From an uncultured Saprospiraceae bacterium (lineage in GTDB: Bacteria; Bacteroidota; Bacteroidia; Chitinophagales; Saprospiraceae): a DNA stretch of 64,000 nucleotides. The stretch lies in NCBI GenBank assembly GCA_937995755.1, contig CALKJD010000050.1, positions 1 to 64,000 on the forward strand. Reading direction: 5' to 3'. Of the stretch, positions 54,324-64,000 are shown piece after piece; position 1 is the first letter of the stretch; every line of letters starts with the position of its first letter. The position numbers and the translations under genes were made by a program. The notes beneath the pieces are model-generated. The model saw only the letters and a program-made list of their open reading frames with translations, was not told where the DNA came from and searched no databases.

Positions 54324-56009
54324 ATGTCCACTGATTCTAACGTATTTAGACCGATGCAACGACTACAGCGATTACTAGCTGTAGACAAAAAGGAGATTAC
54401 TCAAGTATATGCCTATGCATTACTTAATGGCTTGGTGAATCTCTCTTTACCGCTTGGTATTCAAGCTATTATAAATTTGATTCAAGGTGGTGAGGCATCT
54501 ACAAGTTGGATAGTATTGGTAGTGTTTGTACTAGTAGGTATCGCACTTACTGGTATTTTTCAATTAATGCAGCTGCGAATTGTTGAAAACATAGCGCAAA
54601 AGATATTTAGTAGAGCGTCTTTCGAATTTGCATATCGTATTCCAAGGATAAAGTATAAGGAGTTATATAACTATTACGCGCCAGAGTTAGCGAATCGATT
54701 CTTTGATACACTAACTATTCAAAAGGGCTTACCCAAGATACTTATTGATTTTTCATTGGCAGCTTTTCAGATCGTAGCTGGATTAATAGTATTGAGTCTC
54801 TATCATTCCTTTTTCATTCTATTTGGTATCGCATTAATCGCTTTGGTATATACCATTCTTGTATTTACAGGGCCAAGAGGACTTACTACAAGTCTTAAAG
54901 AATCAAAGTATAAGTATGATGTGGCGCATTGGTTAGAGGAGATCGCAAGGACGAAAATGTCTTTCAAATTGATAAAGAATCCTGAAATTTCATTAACAAA
55001 TACGGATGCTCGAGTGACTAATTATATAGAAGCAAGAGAAAGTCATTTCCGTATCTTAATGGGACAGTTTCTTAGTCTCATTGGTTTCAAAGTACTGGTA
55101 GCGGCTGGCCTATTGATTATTGGAGGGTTACTAGTTTTTCGCCAGGAGATGAATATTGGACAATTTGTTGCTGCCGAGATTATTATCATTCTTATCATTA
55201 ATAGTGTGGAAAAACTTATCAAGTCATTAGACTCGATTTACGATGTGCTCACGGCATTGGAGAAGATAGGATATGTCACTGATATGGAGTTAGACTCTGA
55301 GTCTGGGCTACACTATGAAAGTGAATTGGAAGATATGCAGATATCAGTAAGCAATGTCAAGTTTTCCTACCCAGATAAATCAGTGGATATATTAAATGAT
55401 ATTTCGTTTGAAATACCGTCAGGAGCATCTATTGTAATTTCGGGTTCTTCTGGTTCAGGAAAGTCTACTCTTATGGCACTCTTGGCTGGTATTAATGATC
55501 CCACTGAGGGAGTAATTAGATACAATGGATTATCCATCCAATCGGTTAATGGTAATTCACTTAGGCAACATGTTGGATATGCATTGAGTAATAATCAGAT
55601 TTTTCAAGGTACGCTACTCGATAATATCTCGATGGGAAGAGAGACCATATCTACAGCAGACGTAGTGAATGCTATAGAGATAGTCAACTTGGGAAGTTTT
55701 ATTAAGAGCTTACCATTGGGACTCAATACGATACTTGATCCAGAAGGTTCGCGTATACCTCGATCTGCTGTAAATAAAATCATATTGGCTCGAGCTGTGG
55801 TAAGTAATCCTACACTTTTATTGTTAGAAGATCCTCTAGATCATGTACCTGCAATAGAGAAAGAAGTCATTATACAAAAGCTTACTTCTGCAGATACGCC
55901 TTGGTCTATTGTAATCACCGCAGTGGATAAGTTATGGGCTAAATATATAGATCATGAAATTCATCTAGATAAGGGTGAAGTAATTTCTGACACTACTAAA
56001 AAATCTTAA
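54324..56009 (+). CDS. ABC transporter permease fused to a degenerate ATPase (HlyB-like)
   Basis: The protein has 561 residues. About six membrane helices (20-310) are followed by a nucleotide-binding domain with an intact Walker A GSSGSGKS (K380). The expected LSGGQ signature reads RIPRSAVNK, the Walker B end is E502-D503 instead of D-E, and the H-loop His is absent (ITAVDKLW). No C39 peptidase domain is present. The neighbouring HlyD and TolC genes suggest type I secretion. ATP hydrolysis may be lost or depend on a partner. Confidence 0.82.
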   Translation: MSTDSNVFRPMQRLQRLLAVDKKEITQVYAYALLNGLVNLSLPLGIQAIINLIQGGEASTSWIVLVVFVLVGIALTGIFQLMQLRIVENIAQKIFSRASFEFAYRIPRIKYKELYNYYAPELANRFFDTLTIQKGLPKILIDFSLAAFQIVAGLIVLSLYHSFFILFGIALIALVYTILVFTGPRGLTTSLKESKYKYDVAHWLEEIARTKMSFKLIKNPEISLTNTDARVTNYIEARESHFRILMGQFLSLIGFKVLVAAGLLIIGGLLVFRQEMNIGQFVAAEIIIILIINSVEKLIKSLDSIYDVLTALEKIGYVTDMELDSESGLHYESELEDMQISVSNVKFSYPDKSVDILNDISFEIPSGASIVISGSSGSGKSTLMALLAGINDPTEGVIRYNGLSIQSVNGNSLRQHVGYALSNNQIFQGTLLDNISMGRETISTADVVNAIEIVNLGSFIKSLPLGLNTILDPEGSRIPRSAVNKIILARAVVSNPTLLLLEDPLDHVPAIEKEVIIQKLTSADTPWSIVITAVDKLWAKYIDHEIHLDKGEVISDTTKKS

Positions 56010-56012
56010 GTT

Positions 56013-57383
56013 ATGCTCAATATAAGTTTAAAGAGAATTAACGAGAATATAAATTTGGATAAGTATAAGTCTTTTCAAATTCTTGAAAAAAGGACAGTTT
56101 CTAAATTCTTAATAAGGATTATGGCGGCTATATTTTTAGTAGGAATTTTTGTGATGTTTTTACCTTGGACACAGAACATAAGATCCAAAGGAAATGTCAC
56201 TACACTGAGTCCTGAAGATAGACCGCAGACTGTACAAGCCACTATCGGTGGTAAAATAGAAAAGTGGTATATCAGAGAAGGCCAAGAAGTCATGAAGGGA
56301 GATACTATCATGAAAATATCTGAGGTCAAAGAGGAATATATGGATCCTCAGATATTGGAAAATACCAATAGTCAGATCATAGCCAAAGGAGAATCTATAA
56401 AAGCCTATGATGCTAAAGCAGTAAATCTCAATGATCAGGTGCAGACCCTCATAAGAAGTAAAGAAGTAAAGCTGCGTCAAAATCAAATAAAAGTACAGCA
56501 GATTAAGCTCAAAATAGAATCGGATAGTATAGATCTTGTGGCTGCTAAAACCAAGAAAAAGATAGCAGATAATCAGCTTTTACGTATTGAGAATTTATAC
56601 AGTGAAGGACTTAAATCATTGACAGATGTTGAGGCCAAAAGATTATCTGTGCAAGAGTCTCAAGCCAAAGTGACCTCTCTGATCAATAAGGTAGATAGCC
56701 ATATAAATGACCTTGATAATCTACAGGCTAATATTCAATTTATAATTAATGAGTATGATAATAAAATCGCTAAATCTAAATCAGATCGTATGTCTGCGAT
56801 CTCTGATAAGTATAGCGCTGATGCGAGTAAGAATAAACTCGAATCGCAGTACAATACATACTCTGTAAGACAGGACAATTACTATATATTATCACCGATT
56901 AATGGGACTGTAACTCAAGCAATCTCTTCAGGGTTAGGAGAGTTGATAAAAGCTGGAGAGCCTATAGCCAATATATTTCCTGCTAAGTATAATCTAGCTG
57001 TAGAATCATTTATAAGACCAGCAGATATGCCCTTATTGACATTAGGGCAAAAAGTAAGAGTACAGTTTGACGGATGGCCAGCGATAGTCTTTAGTGGATG
57101 GCCAAATAGTAGCTACGGTACCTTCGGAGGTCAGATCGTAGCTATAAATAATGATATAAGTAAAAATGGAAAATATAGAATAATGATAGCTCCTGACCCA
57201 GAGGATTCTCCATGGCCTGAAGCACTCAGAGTAGGAGGTGGAGCGAATACACTTACGTTATTAAATAATGTGAAAGTAGGTTATGAACTATGGAGGCAAT
57301 TAAATGGCTTTCCAGCAGATTTTTACGCAAATGAAAAGAGTAAAGAGATTAAGACTAAAGCTCCGCTGAAGAAAGTGAAGTAG
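56013..57383 (+). CDS. HlyD-family periplasmic adaptor protein
   Basis: The protein has 456 residues. One membrane segment (about 33-53) is followed by the lipoyl-like half motif (TIGGKIEKWYIREGQEVMKGDTIMKI), a long coiled coil (about 120-285) and the second half motif with beta-barrel (YYILSPINGTVTQAISSGLGELI). It bridges the ABC protein (3 bp upstream) to the TolC-like channel encoded two genes downstream. The substrate is unknown. Confidence 0.9.
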   Translation: MLNISLKRINENINLDKYKSFQILEKRTVSKFLIRIMAAIFLVGIFVMFLPWTQNIRSKGNVTTLSPEDRPQTVQATIGGKIEKWYIREGQEVMKGDTIMKISEVKEEYMDPQILENTNSQIIAKGESIKAYDAKAVNLNDQVQTLIRSKEVKLRQNQIKVQQIKLKIESDSIDLVAAKTKKKIADNQLLRIENLYSEGLKSLTDVEAKRLSVQESQAKVTSLINKVDSHINDLDNLQANIQFIINEYDNKIAKSKSDRMSAISDKYSADASKNKLESQYNTYSVRQDNYYILSPINGTVTQAISSGLGELIKAGEPIANIFPAKYNLAVESFIRPADMPLLTLGQKVRVQFDGWPAIVFSGWPNSSYGTFGGQIVAINNDISKNGKYRIMIAPDPEDSPWPEALRVGGGANTLTLLNNVKVGYELWRQLNGFPADFYANEKSKEIKTKAPLKKVK

Positions 57384-57412
57384 GATTATAATGTTAATTT
57401 AAACTATTGATT

Positions 57413-57796
57413 ATGAAATTTTATTCGAGGAAATTAATAAAGCCAGAAAATCTTAATGCAAACAACACTCTTTTTGGAGGGTCTTTACTTAGGTGGATAG
57501 ATGAAGAAGCAGGTATATATACGATGACCAAACTTCGAACTCAAAAGGTAGTAACTAAATTTATATCTGAGATCAATTTTATTTCTTCGGCCAGACAAGG
57601 AGATGTGATAGAGATAGGGATGGAGTTTGTAAGTATAGGTAGGACAAGTATTACGATGCGTTGCTTAGTAAGAAACTTGTTCTCACAGAAGCAGATTATT
57701 TCTATAGATAAGATAGTATTTGTGCAAGTAGATGATGACGAAAATGCAGTGCCACACAATATGACCATAGAGGATATAAAACGATTGAGCTCATGA
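57413..57796 (+). CDS. Hotdog-fold acyl-CoA thioesterase-like protein
   Basis: I chose the ATG at 57413 (127 residues); a TTG in frame at 57407 also exists. NANNTLFGGSLLRWIDEEAGIYT is the YciA/acyl-CoA thioesterase motif with a catalytic Asp (WIDE). It lies between the HlyD and TolC genes and overlaps tolC by 4 bp, so an acyl-related step in this export system is possible but unproven. Confidence 0.82.
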   Translation: MKFYSRKLIKPENLNANNTLFGGSLLRWIDEEAGIYTMTKLRTQKVVTKFISEINFISSARQGDVIEIGMEFVSIGRTSITMRCLVRNLFSQKQIISIDKIVFVQVDDDENAVPHNMTIEDIKRLSS

Positions 57797-59199
57797 AGAA
57801 AATATTAAAACTTTTTTTTATTTGTATTCTAGTCTTTCCTGCCTATAGTCAAAACGCAGGTGATGTATTGACTTTCGACGAGTATATTACTATCGTCAAG
57901 TTGAATCACCCAGTAATGTATCAAACGGAACTGAGATCTGAAATGGTGGAGAGTACGATGAAGATGGCACGCGGTGGCTTTGATCCAAAGTTAGAGGCGA
58001 ATTGGAATCACAAATCATTCAAGGATAAAAATTACTATTCATTACTCAGCGGAGCAGTAAAGATACCGACGTGGTATGGTATAGATGTCAAGGCTGGATA
58101 CGATCGTAATGAAGGTCAATTTCTTAATGAAAGTGATCAGTTACCTTCAAGAGGATTATGGAATGCTGGCATTAGTGTACCGTTGGGTAAGGGCCTTGTA
58201 ATAGATGAACGTAGAGCCGCTTTACAAAGAGCAGATATATATGAGTCCGCTACTCAGCAGCAGCAATTGATAATGAGAAACAAGATATTGTTTGATGCAG
58301 CAATGGCATATTTGCAGTGGCAGTCCTTTCAGGAATATCTTATGATTGCAAAAGATGGTGTTGAATTAGCAGAGCAGCGACTGGATGGAACTCGTAGTAG
58401 TTTTGTCAATGGTGATAAACCAGCTATAGATACACTAGAGTCTTTCATATCTTTGCAGACAAGAGAAATGGATATGCTAAAGGCTACTCAAAATCTTGAA
58501 AATGCTAGAATTAAATTAGATAATTTTCTATGGATCGAAGGAGAAGTACCTTTGGAAGTAAGTGGGGGAGTGCAGCCGGAGCCTATTGATATAGAACTGT
58601 TGCAGTTTCAATTTGATAGCATCAGCTTGCGTCAAGATCAAAGATTGATTCTACATCCGGAGTTGCTATTATACGATTATAAAATGGCGGATATACATAT
58701 TGATCAGAGATTGGCCAAAGAGGATGTTAAGCCTGAGGTTAGGCTTAATTACAATCCATTACTTGCTGTCGCAGATGATGGACTGTTTGATTCATTTAAT
58801 GCTAATGATTATAAGTTGGGTGCGACGATATCATATCCAATACTTCAACGCAAGCAAAGAGGGAAAATAGAAATGAATAAACTTAAGTTGCTCGACACTA
58901 ATTATAATAAAAATATGAAGTCTCAAGAGCTCAAAGTAAAATTGGACACCTACGTGAACAATATGAATCAGGCTTTGTCCCAATATGATTTGCAGTCATT
59001 GACTTTGGAGAATTATAATAAAATGTTGACCGCAGAAAATCGAAAGTTGCAAGCAGGTGAGAGCTCAATATTCTTAGTCAATAGCCGAGAGAGTAAATAT
59101 CTAGAAAGTCGCTATAAGCAAATAGACGTAGGTCGAAAGTTACTCTTTAACAGATTTACTTATTTGCTTTATTCTGTAGCGATGCAAGAGGTATTGTAA
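57793..59199 (+). CDS. TolC-family outer-membrane efflux protein
   Basis: The protein has 468 residues with a signal peptide ending PAYSQN. It has the repeated helix-hairpin pattern of the OEP family (MIAKDGVELAEQRLDGTRSSF; NYNKMLTAENRKLQAGESSIFLVNSRE). It starts inside the thioesterase stop (ATGA). It should form the outer-membrane tunnel for the HlyB/HlyD-like pair upstream. Confidence 0.9.
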   Translation: MKKILKLFFICILVFPAYSQNAGDVLTFDEYITIVKLNHPVMYQTELRSEMVESTMKMARGGFDPKLEANWNHKSFKDKNYYSLLSGAVKIPTWYGIDVKAGYDRNEGQFLNESDQLPSRGLWNAGISVPLGKGLVIDERRAALQRADIYESATQQQQLIMRNKILFDAAMAYLQWQSFQEYLMIAKDGVELAEQRLDGTRSSFVNGDKPAIDTLESFISLQTREMDMLKATQNLENARIKLDNFLWIEGEVPLEVSGGVQPEPIDIELLQFQFDSISLRQDQRLILHPELLLYDYKMADIHIDQRLAKEDVKPEVRLNYNPLLAVADDGLFDSFNANDYKLGATISYPILQRKQRGKIEMNKLKLLDTNYNKNMKSQELKVKLDTYVNNMNQALSQYDLQSLTLENYNKMLTAENRKLQAGESSIFLVNSRESKYLESRYKQIDVGRKLLFNRFTYLLYSVAMQEVL

Positions 59200-59392
59200 T
59201 GTTGTTGAATCTGATGTTTTCCGATTCCCTTTTTTAGAAAGCGCTTTGCGTAAATAGCTTGATTGCTTGGATAACTTCTGAATACTTATACTCATATAAT
59301 ATTCAATTCTTCTTATTAATTAGAGGAATAAGCAAGCGTGTAGAACAATTTCCTGCTTTCTACCTTAGTATATACAGCAATGTAAGTACAAG

Positions 59393-59527
59393 ATGAAAAA
59401 ACAGAATTTGCCTATTAAGATATGTGTAGTCTGCGGTCTACCATTCGCATGGCGTAAAAAATGGGAAAGAGTCTGGGAGGAAGTCAAGTACTGTAGTGAA
59501 AGATGTAGAAGAAATAAAAAAGCGTAA
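59393..59527 (+). CDS. DUF2256 protein
   Basis: The frame has 44 residues from ATG 59393 to TAA 59527. The product has two Cys pairs (C-x2-C and C-x3-C), [20 protein letters not shown], the DUF2256 zinc-ribbon-like pattern. DUF2256 genes commonly lie beside photolyase and cryptochrome genes, as here, 7 bp upstream. The function is unknown. Confidence 0.9.
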   Translation: MKKQNLPIKICVVCGLPFAWRKKWERVWEEVKYCSERCRRNKKA

Positions 59528-59534
59528 AAGGCGA

Positions 59535-61085
59535 ATGGATAAGAAATCATATAAGACAATTCGCCTGATACTGGGAGATCAGCTCAATCTAAAGCATTCT
59601 TGGTACGATAAGATAGATGGTACTGTTGTGTATTTTATCGCTGAGATGCGTCAAGAAACGGATTATGTCAGTCATCATATTCAGAAGGTAGTCGCCTTCT
59701 TTAGTAGTATGCGGAATATGGCTAATGCATTGAGAGCACAAGGGCATCAGGTGATCTATTACGAATTAAATCATTCGGATAACCATCAAAGTCTAGAGGC
59801 TAACTTAGACCAGCTGATCTTGGAATATGGTATAGAGAGATTTGAATACCAGTTACCTGACGAATATCGACTAGATCTTCAATTACAAAACTATTGTGAG
59901 AGATTAGATATACAGAGTAACCAGATCGATACAGAGCATTTTCTGACTACAAGAGAATATCTCACTGATTTTTTTGCTGGAAAAAAGCAATATGTCATGG
60001 AGTACTTTTATCGAGAGATGAGGAGGAAGTACAATATTATGATCGATGACATCGGTGAGCCGCTCGGAGGGCAATGGAATTTTGATAAGTCTAATCGCAA
60101 GAAGTGGAATACTAAAGATGCGATACCTCCGATATATTTTACTCATAAAGATGTAAGCGATATAGTATCGTTATTGGAGAAGCAATCTGTTACCACAATA
60201 GGAAATATTGATGCTGGAAACTTTCATTGGCCCATTAGTTATGATGAGTGTAAAGCTACTTTAGATTACTTCTGCGAAAATCTACTTGTGCATTTTGGTG
60301 ACTATCAAGATGCGATGCATACGGAACAGCGATTTTTGTTTCACAGTAGATTGTCATTTGCTATGAATAGTAAAATGTTACATCCGCTAGAAGTAGTTAA
60401 TGCAGTAATAGCATATTGGGCTAGTCATCAGGATGAGATAGACATTTCGCAAGTCGAAGGTTTTGTCAGACAGATTATAGGCTGGCGAGAGTATATGCGT
60501 GGGATCTATTGGATGCAAATGCCTGATTATGCTCAGCTTAATACACTTCAAAATACAAATCCACTTCCGGACTTTTATTGGACTGCAAAGACAAAGATGA
60601 ACTGTCTACAGAAATCGATCAAACAAAGTCTTGATGAGTCTTATGCGCATCATATTCAGCGCCTGATGATCACAGGTAATTTTGCATTACTGGCTCAAGT
60701 GCATCCTGACTATGTAGACGAGTGGTACTTAGGAATATATATCGATGCCATTGAGTGGGTGGAAATTACTAACACTCGTGGTATGAGTCAATGGGCAGAT
60801 GGAGGAATAGTAGCTACTAAACCTTACGTATCCAGCGGTAGCTATATCAATAAGATGAGCAACTACTGCAAAGACTGTCATTATAATGTGAAGAATAAAA
60901 CAGAGGACGATGCTTGTCCCTTTAACTCTCTGTATTGGAATTTTCTGGATGATAAAAGAGAGTACTTTCAACGTAATAATAGGATGTCGATGATGATGCG
61001 ACTCTTGGATAAAATGGATACTGACAAACTTTTGGCGTTGAAGACTAGAGCCTATGATATAATATCGAATCCGGATGCCTACTAG
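59535..61085 (+). CDS. FeS-BCP photolyase/cryptochrome-like protein
   Basis: I chose ATG 59535 (516 residues), 7 bp after the DUF2256 stop; a GTG at 59496 would overlap that gene. The N-terminal [13 protein letters not shown] and the C-terminal Cys-rich part ([22 protein letters not shown]) match the FeS bacterial cryptochrome-photolyase group (PhrB-like), which carries a 4Fe-4S cluster and often repairs (6-4) photoproducts. The FAD-binding helices are in the C-terminal half. It overlaps the next gene by 11 bp. Confidence 0.9.
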   Translation: MDKKSYKTIRLILGDQLNLKHSWYDKIDGTVVYFIAEMRQETDYVSHHIQKVVAFFSSMRNMANALRAQGHQVIYYELNHSDNHQSLEANLDQLILEYGIERFEYQLPDEYRLDLQLQNYCERLDIQSNQIDTEHFLTTREYLTDFFAGKKQYVMEYFYREMRRKYNIMIDDIGEPLGGQWNFDKSNRKKWNTKDAIPPIYFTHKDVSDIVSLLEKQSVTTIGNIDAGNFHWPISYDECKATLDYFCENLLVHFGDYQDAMHTEQRFLFHSRLSFAMNSKMLHPLEVVNAVIAYWASHQDEIDISQVEGFVRQIIGWREYMRGIYWMQMPDYAQLNTLQNTNPLPDFYWTAKTKMNCLQKSIKQSLDESYAHHIQRLMITGNFALLAQVHPDYVDEWYLGIYIDAIEWVEITNTRGMSQWADGGIVATKPYVSSGSYINKMSNYCKDCHYNVKNKTEDDACPFNSLYWNFLDDKREYFQRNNRMSMMMRLLDKMDTDKLLALKTRAYDIISNPDAY

Positions 61086-62562
61086 TAAATTACAAACTGT
61101 AAATGTAGTTTGGTTTAAGCGTGATCTTAGGCTGATAGATAATGAAGCTATTGCTTCCGCAACTGCAGACGGCTTGCCAGTTTTATTGGTGTATGTATTG
61201 GAACCTTCCTTGGAGCAAGATTCGCATTATAGTGAAAGGCATTTTAGGTTTATCAAACAGGCTCTGGCGGAGATGAATGGCCTGTTACTAGATGAGAATA
61301 CAGAGATATTAGTTGTGCATGGTGAAGTAATCGAATGTTTTGATAAGCTTCGGTTACATTACCATATTAAATCTATTTTCTCTCACCAAGAGACAGGAAT
61401 AGCGCTTACGTACCGAAGAGATAAAATGGTATCCAAGTATTGCGCACTTCATCAAATAGTATGGATAGAAAATGTCAATAATGGAGTCTTTCGTGGAATC
61501 AGGAATCGTAAGATTTGGAGGCAAACATGGAGAGCATATATGGATCAGCCGATTCATTTATTTGAACCAAAGAAAGGTGCTTTTGTACCATTGGTAGCAA
61601 TCACTATTTTAAAGGATCACTTTTCTATAGTAGATCTCGATGTAGATTCTGATCCGAATTTTCAGATGGGAGGTACATTAGTAGGCATACGGTATTTTCA
61701 GTCTTTTTTCAAAGATCGTTTTTTGAATTATGCCAAGCATATATCTAAGCCGATGCTAGCTAGAAAAAGTTGCAGTAGGTTGTCTCCGTATATCGCTTGG
61801 GGTTGTCTTTCTATCAGACAAGTATGGCAGTATGCTATGGCGATGAGGCAGAAAGGAAAGAGTAAAAGAAATATAGATGGCTTTACTTCTAGGCTTAGAT
61901 GGCAAGCGCATTTCGTTCAGAAGTTTGAGATGGAATCGAGGATGGAGTTTGAAAGTATTAATAGAGGCTATCATAGATTAAATAAGGAATTCAATTCGCA
62001 ATATGTAAAGGCTTGGAAAACTGGAATGACAGGATATCCATTGGTCGATGCTTGTATGCGTTGCTTACAGACTACAGGTTATCTTAACTTTCGAATGAGA
62101 GCGATGGCTTTATCTTTTTTCACTCACAATCTATGGCAGCCATGGCAAGCCGCAGCGGATCATTTGGCTCAGGTCTTTCTTGATTTTGAACCAGGAATTC
62201 ATTTTCCGCAGATACAAATGCAAGCCGGTGAAACAGGGATCAATACTTTACGTATTTATAATCCTACTCTCAATGGAGAAAAACATGATGCCGAAGGTGA
62301 ATTCATCAAAAAGTGGTGCCCAGAACTCAGTGCCGTTCCAATAGCATTCATCCATGAGCCGTGGAAGATGACCATTATGGATCAAAGCTTTTGTGATGTC
62401 ACGATCGGTATCGATTATCCATTACCCATTGTGGATTTAGATAAAACAAGAAAGCATGCCAGCGATATCCTTTGGGCGATGAATAATGATATTGTAGTTG
62501 CAAAGGAAAGTCAACGGATTATCAATAAGCACACTTTGCCTAATCGCCATAATTTCGATTAA
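61075..62562 (+). CDS. Class I deoxyribodipyrimidine photolyase or cryptochrome
   Basis: The protein has 495 residues. [16 protein letters not shown] is the antenna Rossmann start. The FAD domain has [25 protein letters not shown], and [21 protein letters not shown], with the Trp-rich electron path region. It overlaps the FeS protein gene, so two light-dependent repair enzymes are co-transcribed. Pyrimidine-dimer repair is likely; the precise lesion is not settled by sequence. Confidence 0.9.
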   Translation: MPTSKLQTVNVVWFKRDLRLIDNEAIASATADGLPVLLVYVLEPSLEQDSHYSERHFRFIKQALAEMNGLLLDENTEILVVHGEVIECFDKLRLHYHIKSIFSHQETGIALTYRRDKMVSKYCALHQIVWIENVNNGVFRGIRNRKIWRQTWRAYMDQPIHLFEPKKGAFVPLVAITILKDHFSIVDLDVDSDPNFQMGGTLVGIRYFQSFFKDRFLNYAKHISKPMLARKSCSRLSPYIAWGCLSIRQVWQYAMAMRQKGKSKRNIDGFTSRLRWQAHFVQKFEMESRMEFESINRGYHRLNKEFNSQYVKAWKTGMTGYPLVDACMRCLQTTGYLNFRMRAMALSFFTHNLWQPWQAAADHLAQVFLDFEPGIHFPQIQMQAGETGINTLRIYNPTLNGEKHDAEGEFIKKWCPELSAVPIAFIHEPWKMTIMDQSFCDVTIGIDYPLPIVDLDKTRKHASDILWAMNNDIVVAKESQRIINKHTLPNRHNFD

Positions 62563-62753
62563 TTGTCATTCTTATAAAATTTATTCTTTGGGAAAGGGGC
62601 CAGTAGATTCCTCTTCACCTGCTTAAGATCTTACACTGATAATGTATTTATAGAGTTTTATAAGTTTGGCTCGATATATGATGATTATTTACCATATGAT
62701 ATTCAAGGGATTCACCCTTATGTCAATTTTGTAATTATTGAAATCTTATATAG

Positions 62754-62912
62754 ATGAAGGAGAAGGTTAGTATTTTAGGAAAAGCAAGAAGACATTTTTA
62801 CGTACAAGTGCAGTCAACAGGTGTAATAAGAAGATTTACAAAAGGCCAATTGTTTCAGCATTTATCTAATGAATCATTCGTGATTGAGGACTTTATGACC
62901 ATCAATTTATAG
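62754..62912 (+). CDS. Small hypothetical protein (52 aa)
   Basis: The frame runs from ATG 62754 to TAG 62912. The product is basic at the start (MKEKVSILGKARRHFYVQ) and has no membrane segment or known motif. It sits 192 bp after the photolyase gene with no clear ribosome site. It could be chance; I cannot assign a function. Confidence 0.4.
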   Translation: MKEKVSILGKARRHFYVQVQSTGVIRRFTKGQLFQHLSNESFVIEDFMTINL

Positions 62913-63098
62913 AGGTTTGTTGCAATAATACCATCATAATTATAATGTTCAATGTATTTGTAGATTCTGCTGCAGCATTGATAGATACTGAGGTTTATTG
63001 ATTGTTTTCATTCATTTACAGACCTTTTACACTCTTTTACAAGTCATCTTGCTTAGATAGTGGGATCCATCCTATCTTTCATTCAAATAAATGAAGAT

Positions 63099-64000
63099 AT
63101 GAAAAAAGGAATTCTATTATTTGGTATATGGACATCTCTATTGATTCTAGCGGTAATACCTTGCCAGACTGTTGTCGGTCAAGCATTGGCAGAAGGATCA
63201 ATACCTTCCAAATCGATCAACGAGATATTAATCGAGAGTAATCATCTACCTGTCTCTGATCGTATAGATATCTACCATAAGTTTAAAGCTACTTACAAGA
63301 ATAAACAACAGCTTGAGGAAAACATGAATCTCTATGGCTATACTTTATTTTGGGACGGTAAAGCAAGTGAGGCTTTAGAAATTTTTAAAGTGTTGGTTAC
63401 AGATTTTTCTGATTCTGCGAATACGTATGATAGTCTAGCTGAAGTTTATCTGGCTATAGGCGATAAGGAGCAAGCGCTAATTCATTATGAAAAAGCATTG
63501 GCTATGGATCCAGATAATTTCAATGCCGAAGATCAGATCGAGAGTATAAAAAATCCAGATCAAAAGCCTTTATCTGCGGAAGAGAAGTTCTATAAAGTCT
63601 ACACAGTAGAGGAATATAGAAGTGACTTAGATCAGCTGAAATCTACTTTGCTAGAAGTACATCCTAATGCCTTGAAGTTTATCTCTAAGGGTAACTTTGA
63701 TAAATTGATAGCGGTTAAGAAAGCTTTGATTACAGAGCAAACTACATATGCAGAGTTTGCTTGGCATTGTAGTGAAGTGGTCGCCAATATAAATTGTTCA
63801 CATACCAGTACTTTAGGGTTTTGGGAGGCGAATAAGATGCTACCTCAAGAAGTGCGTTTTCCACTACAAACTAGATTGATTGATGGATGCCTTTACATCA
63901 TAGATCCATTGAATAATTCAGATCAACTTTCTACTAAGGATGAGATCATAGGTATTAATGGTATAGCAGTCAAAGAGCTAATCTCTCAAATATATAGGTA
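63099..64000 (+). CDS. TPR plus S41-protease-like protein (cut by window edge)
   Basis: Start ATG 63099 is followed by a signal peptide (cleavage probably near VVGQA). Residues about 65-150 have TPR-like helices (YDSLAEVYLAIGDKEQALIHYEKALAMDPDN). From about 180 the sequence resembles the N-terminal part of S41 peptidases (AEFAWHCSEVVANINCSHTST), then a PDZ-like piece (KDEIIGINGIAV) and the right edge. The catalytic part, if present, lies outside the window. Confidence 0.7.
   Translation, partial: MKKGILLFGIWTSLLILAVIPCQTVVGQALAEGSIPSKSINEILIESNHLPVSDRIDIYHKFKATYKNKQQLEENMNLYGYTLFWDGKASEALEIFKVLVTDFSDSANTYDSLAEVYLAIGDKEQALIHYEKALAMDPDNFNAEDQIESIKNPDQKPLSAEEKFYKVYTVEEYRSDLDQLKSTLLEVHPNALKFISKGNFDKLIAVKKALITEQTTYAEFAWHCSEVVANINCSHTSTLGFWEANKMLPQEVRFPLQTRLIDGCLYIIDPLNNSDQLSTKDEIIGINGIAVKELISQIYR

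Noticed and set aside
54261-54377. 38-codon frame with a membrane helix just before and overlapping the ABC gene
   Set aside because: It overlaps the ABC gene start in another frame and has no clear ribosome site or recognised motif.
59496-59534. GTG start for the FeS photolyase-like gene
   Set aside because: It would lie inside the DUF2256 gene and add a lysine/arginine-rich segment unlike the family; ATG 59535 is better.
1-64000. CRISPR arrays, tRNA or rRNA genes, insertion sequences, prophage
   Set aside because: I saw no regular repeat-spacer array, no RNA gene, no transposase or integrase and no phage protein in the window.

Overview
The window looks like a chromosome segment of a marine-type Bacteroidota, probably close to Saprospiria or Cytophagia. 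The evidence is the low G+C content, promoters with a TAnnTTTG -7 element, a fused CcoN-CcoO oxidase subunit, secreted multidomain proteins (LamG repeats, beta-helix), and many standalone LytTR, FIST and universal-stress proteins. It reads as ordinary backbone with one notable regulatory locus. I saw no rRNA, tRNA, CRISPR array, insertion sequence or phage gene.

1-9.5 kb: a propeller-type sensor (cut by the left edge) is divergent from a NarL/LuxR response regulator. A LytTR-only regulator and a 2131-residue secreted subtilase-like/LamG protein follow. A 21-bp repeat sits at the same offset from the -7 element in front of both regulator genes. 9.6-20.4 kb: an esterase lipoprotein, a helical-repeat protein, and a nitrogen-assimilation cluster (P-II, ammonium channel, gltB, gltD). 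20.4-29.3 kb: a protein-stress group on the minus strand (DegP, YfdX, three small proteins, Hsp20), a FIST/hybrid-kinase pair, and a secreted beta-helix protein.

29.6-54 kb is the most interesting part: a low-oxygen locus. It holds CBS and universal stress proteins, the cbb3 oxidase operon (ccoS-ccoNO-ccoQ-ccoP-ccoG-ccoH plus a TauE/UreH-like membrane protein), the copper ATPase ccoI, an oxygen-independent hemN with a hemA-like gene, and a two-component pair. That pair is a FixL-like PAS kinase, which keeps the haem-pocket His/Arg pattern, and a receiver fused to a CRP/FNR DNA-binding module. Seven intergenic sites each carry two TGAT-n4-ATCA boxes exactly 22 bp apart. Nine TAnnTTTG-like elements lie exactly 33 bp (centre to centre) from the proximal box. 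They point at usp, a lipoprotein, ccoS, a 37-aa membrane peptide plus ccoI, the kinase, CBS-usp, a second 37-aa membrane peptide, hemN, and one gene-free stretch that ends in a terminator and may encode a small RNA. I infer a compact FixL/FixK-like oxygen regulon built around one fused regulator.

54-64 kb: a type-I-secretion-like operon (ABC protein with a degenerate ATPase, HlyD adaptor, thioesterase, TolC), a light-repair operon (DUF2256, FeS photolyase-like protein, classical photolyase), a small ORF, and the start of a TPR/S41-protease-like protein cut by the right edge.
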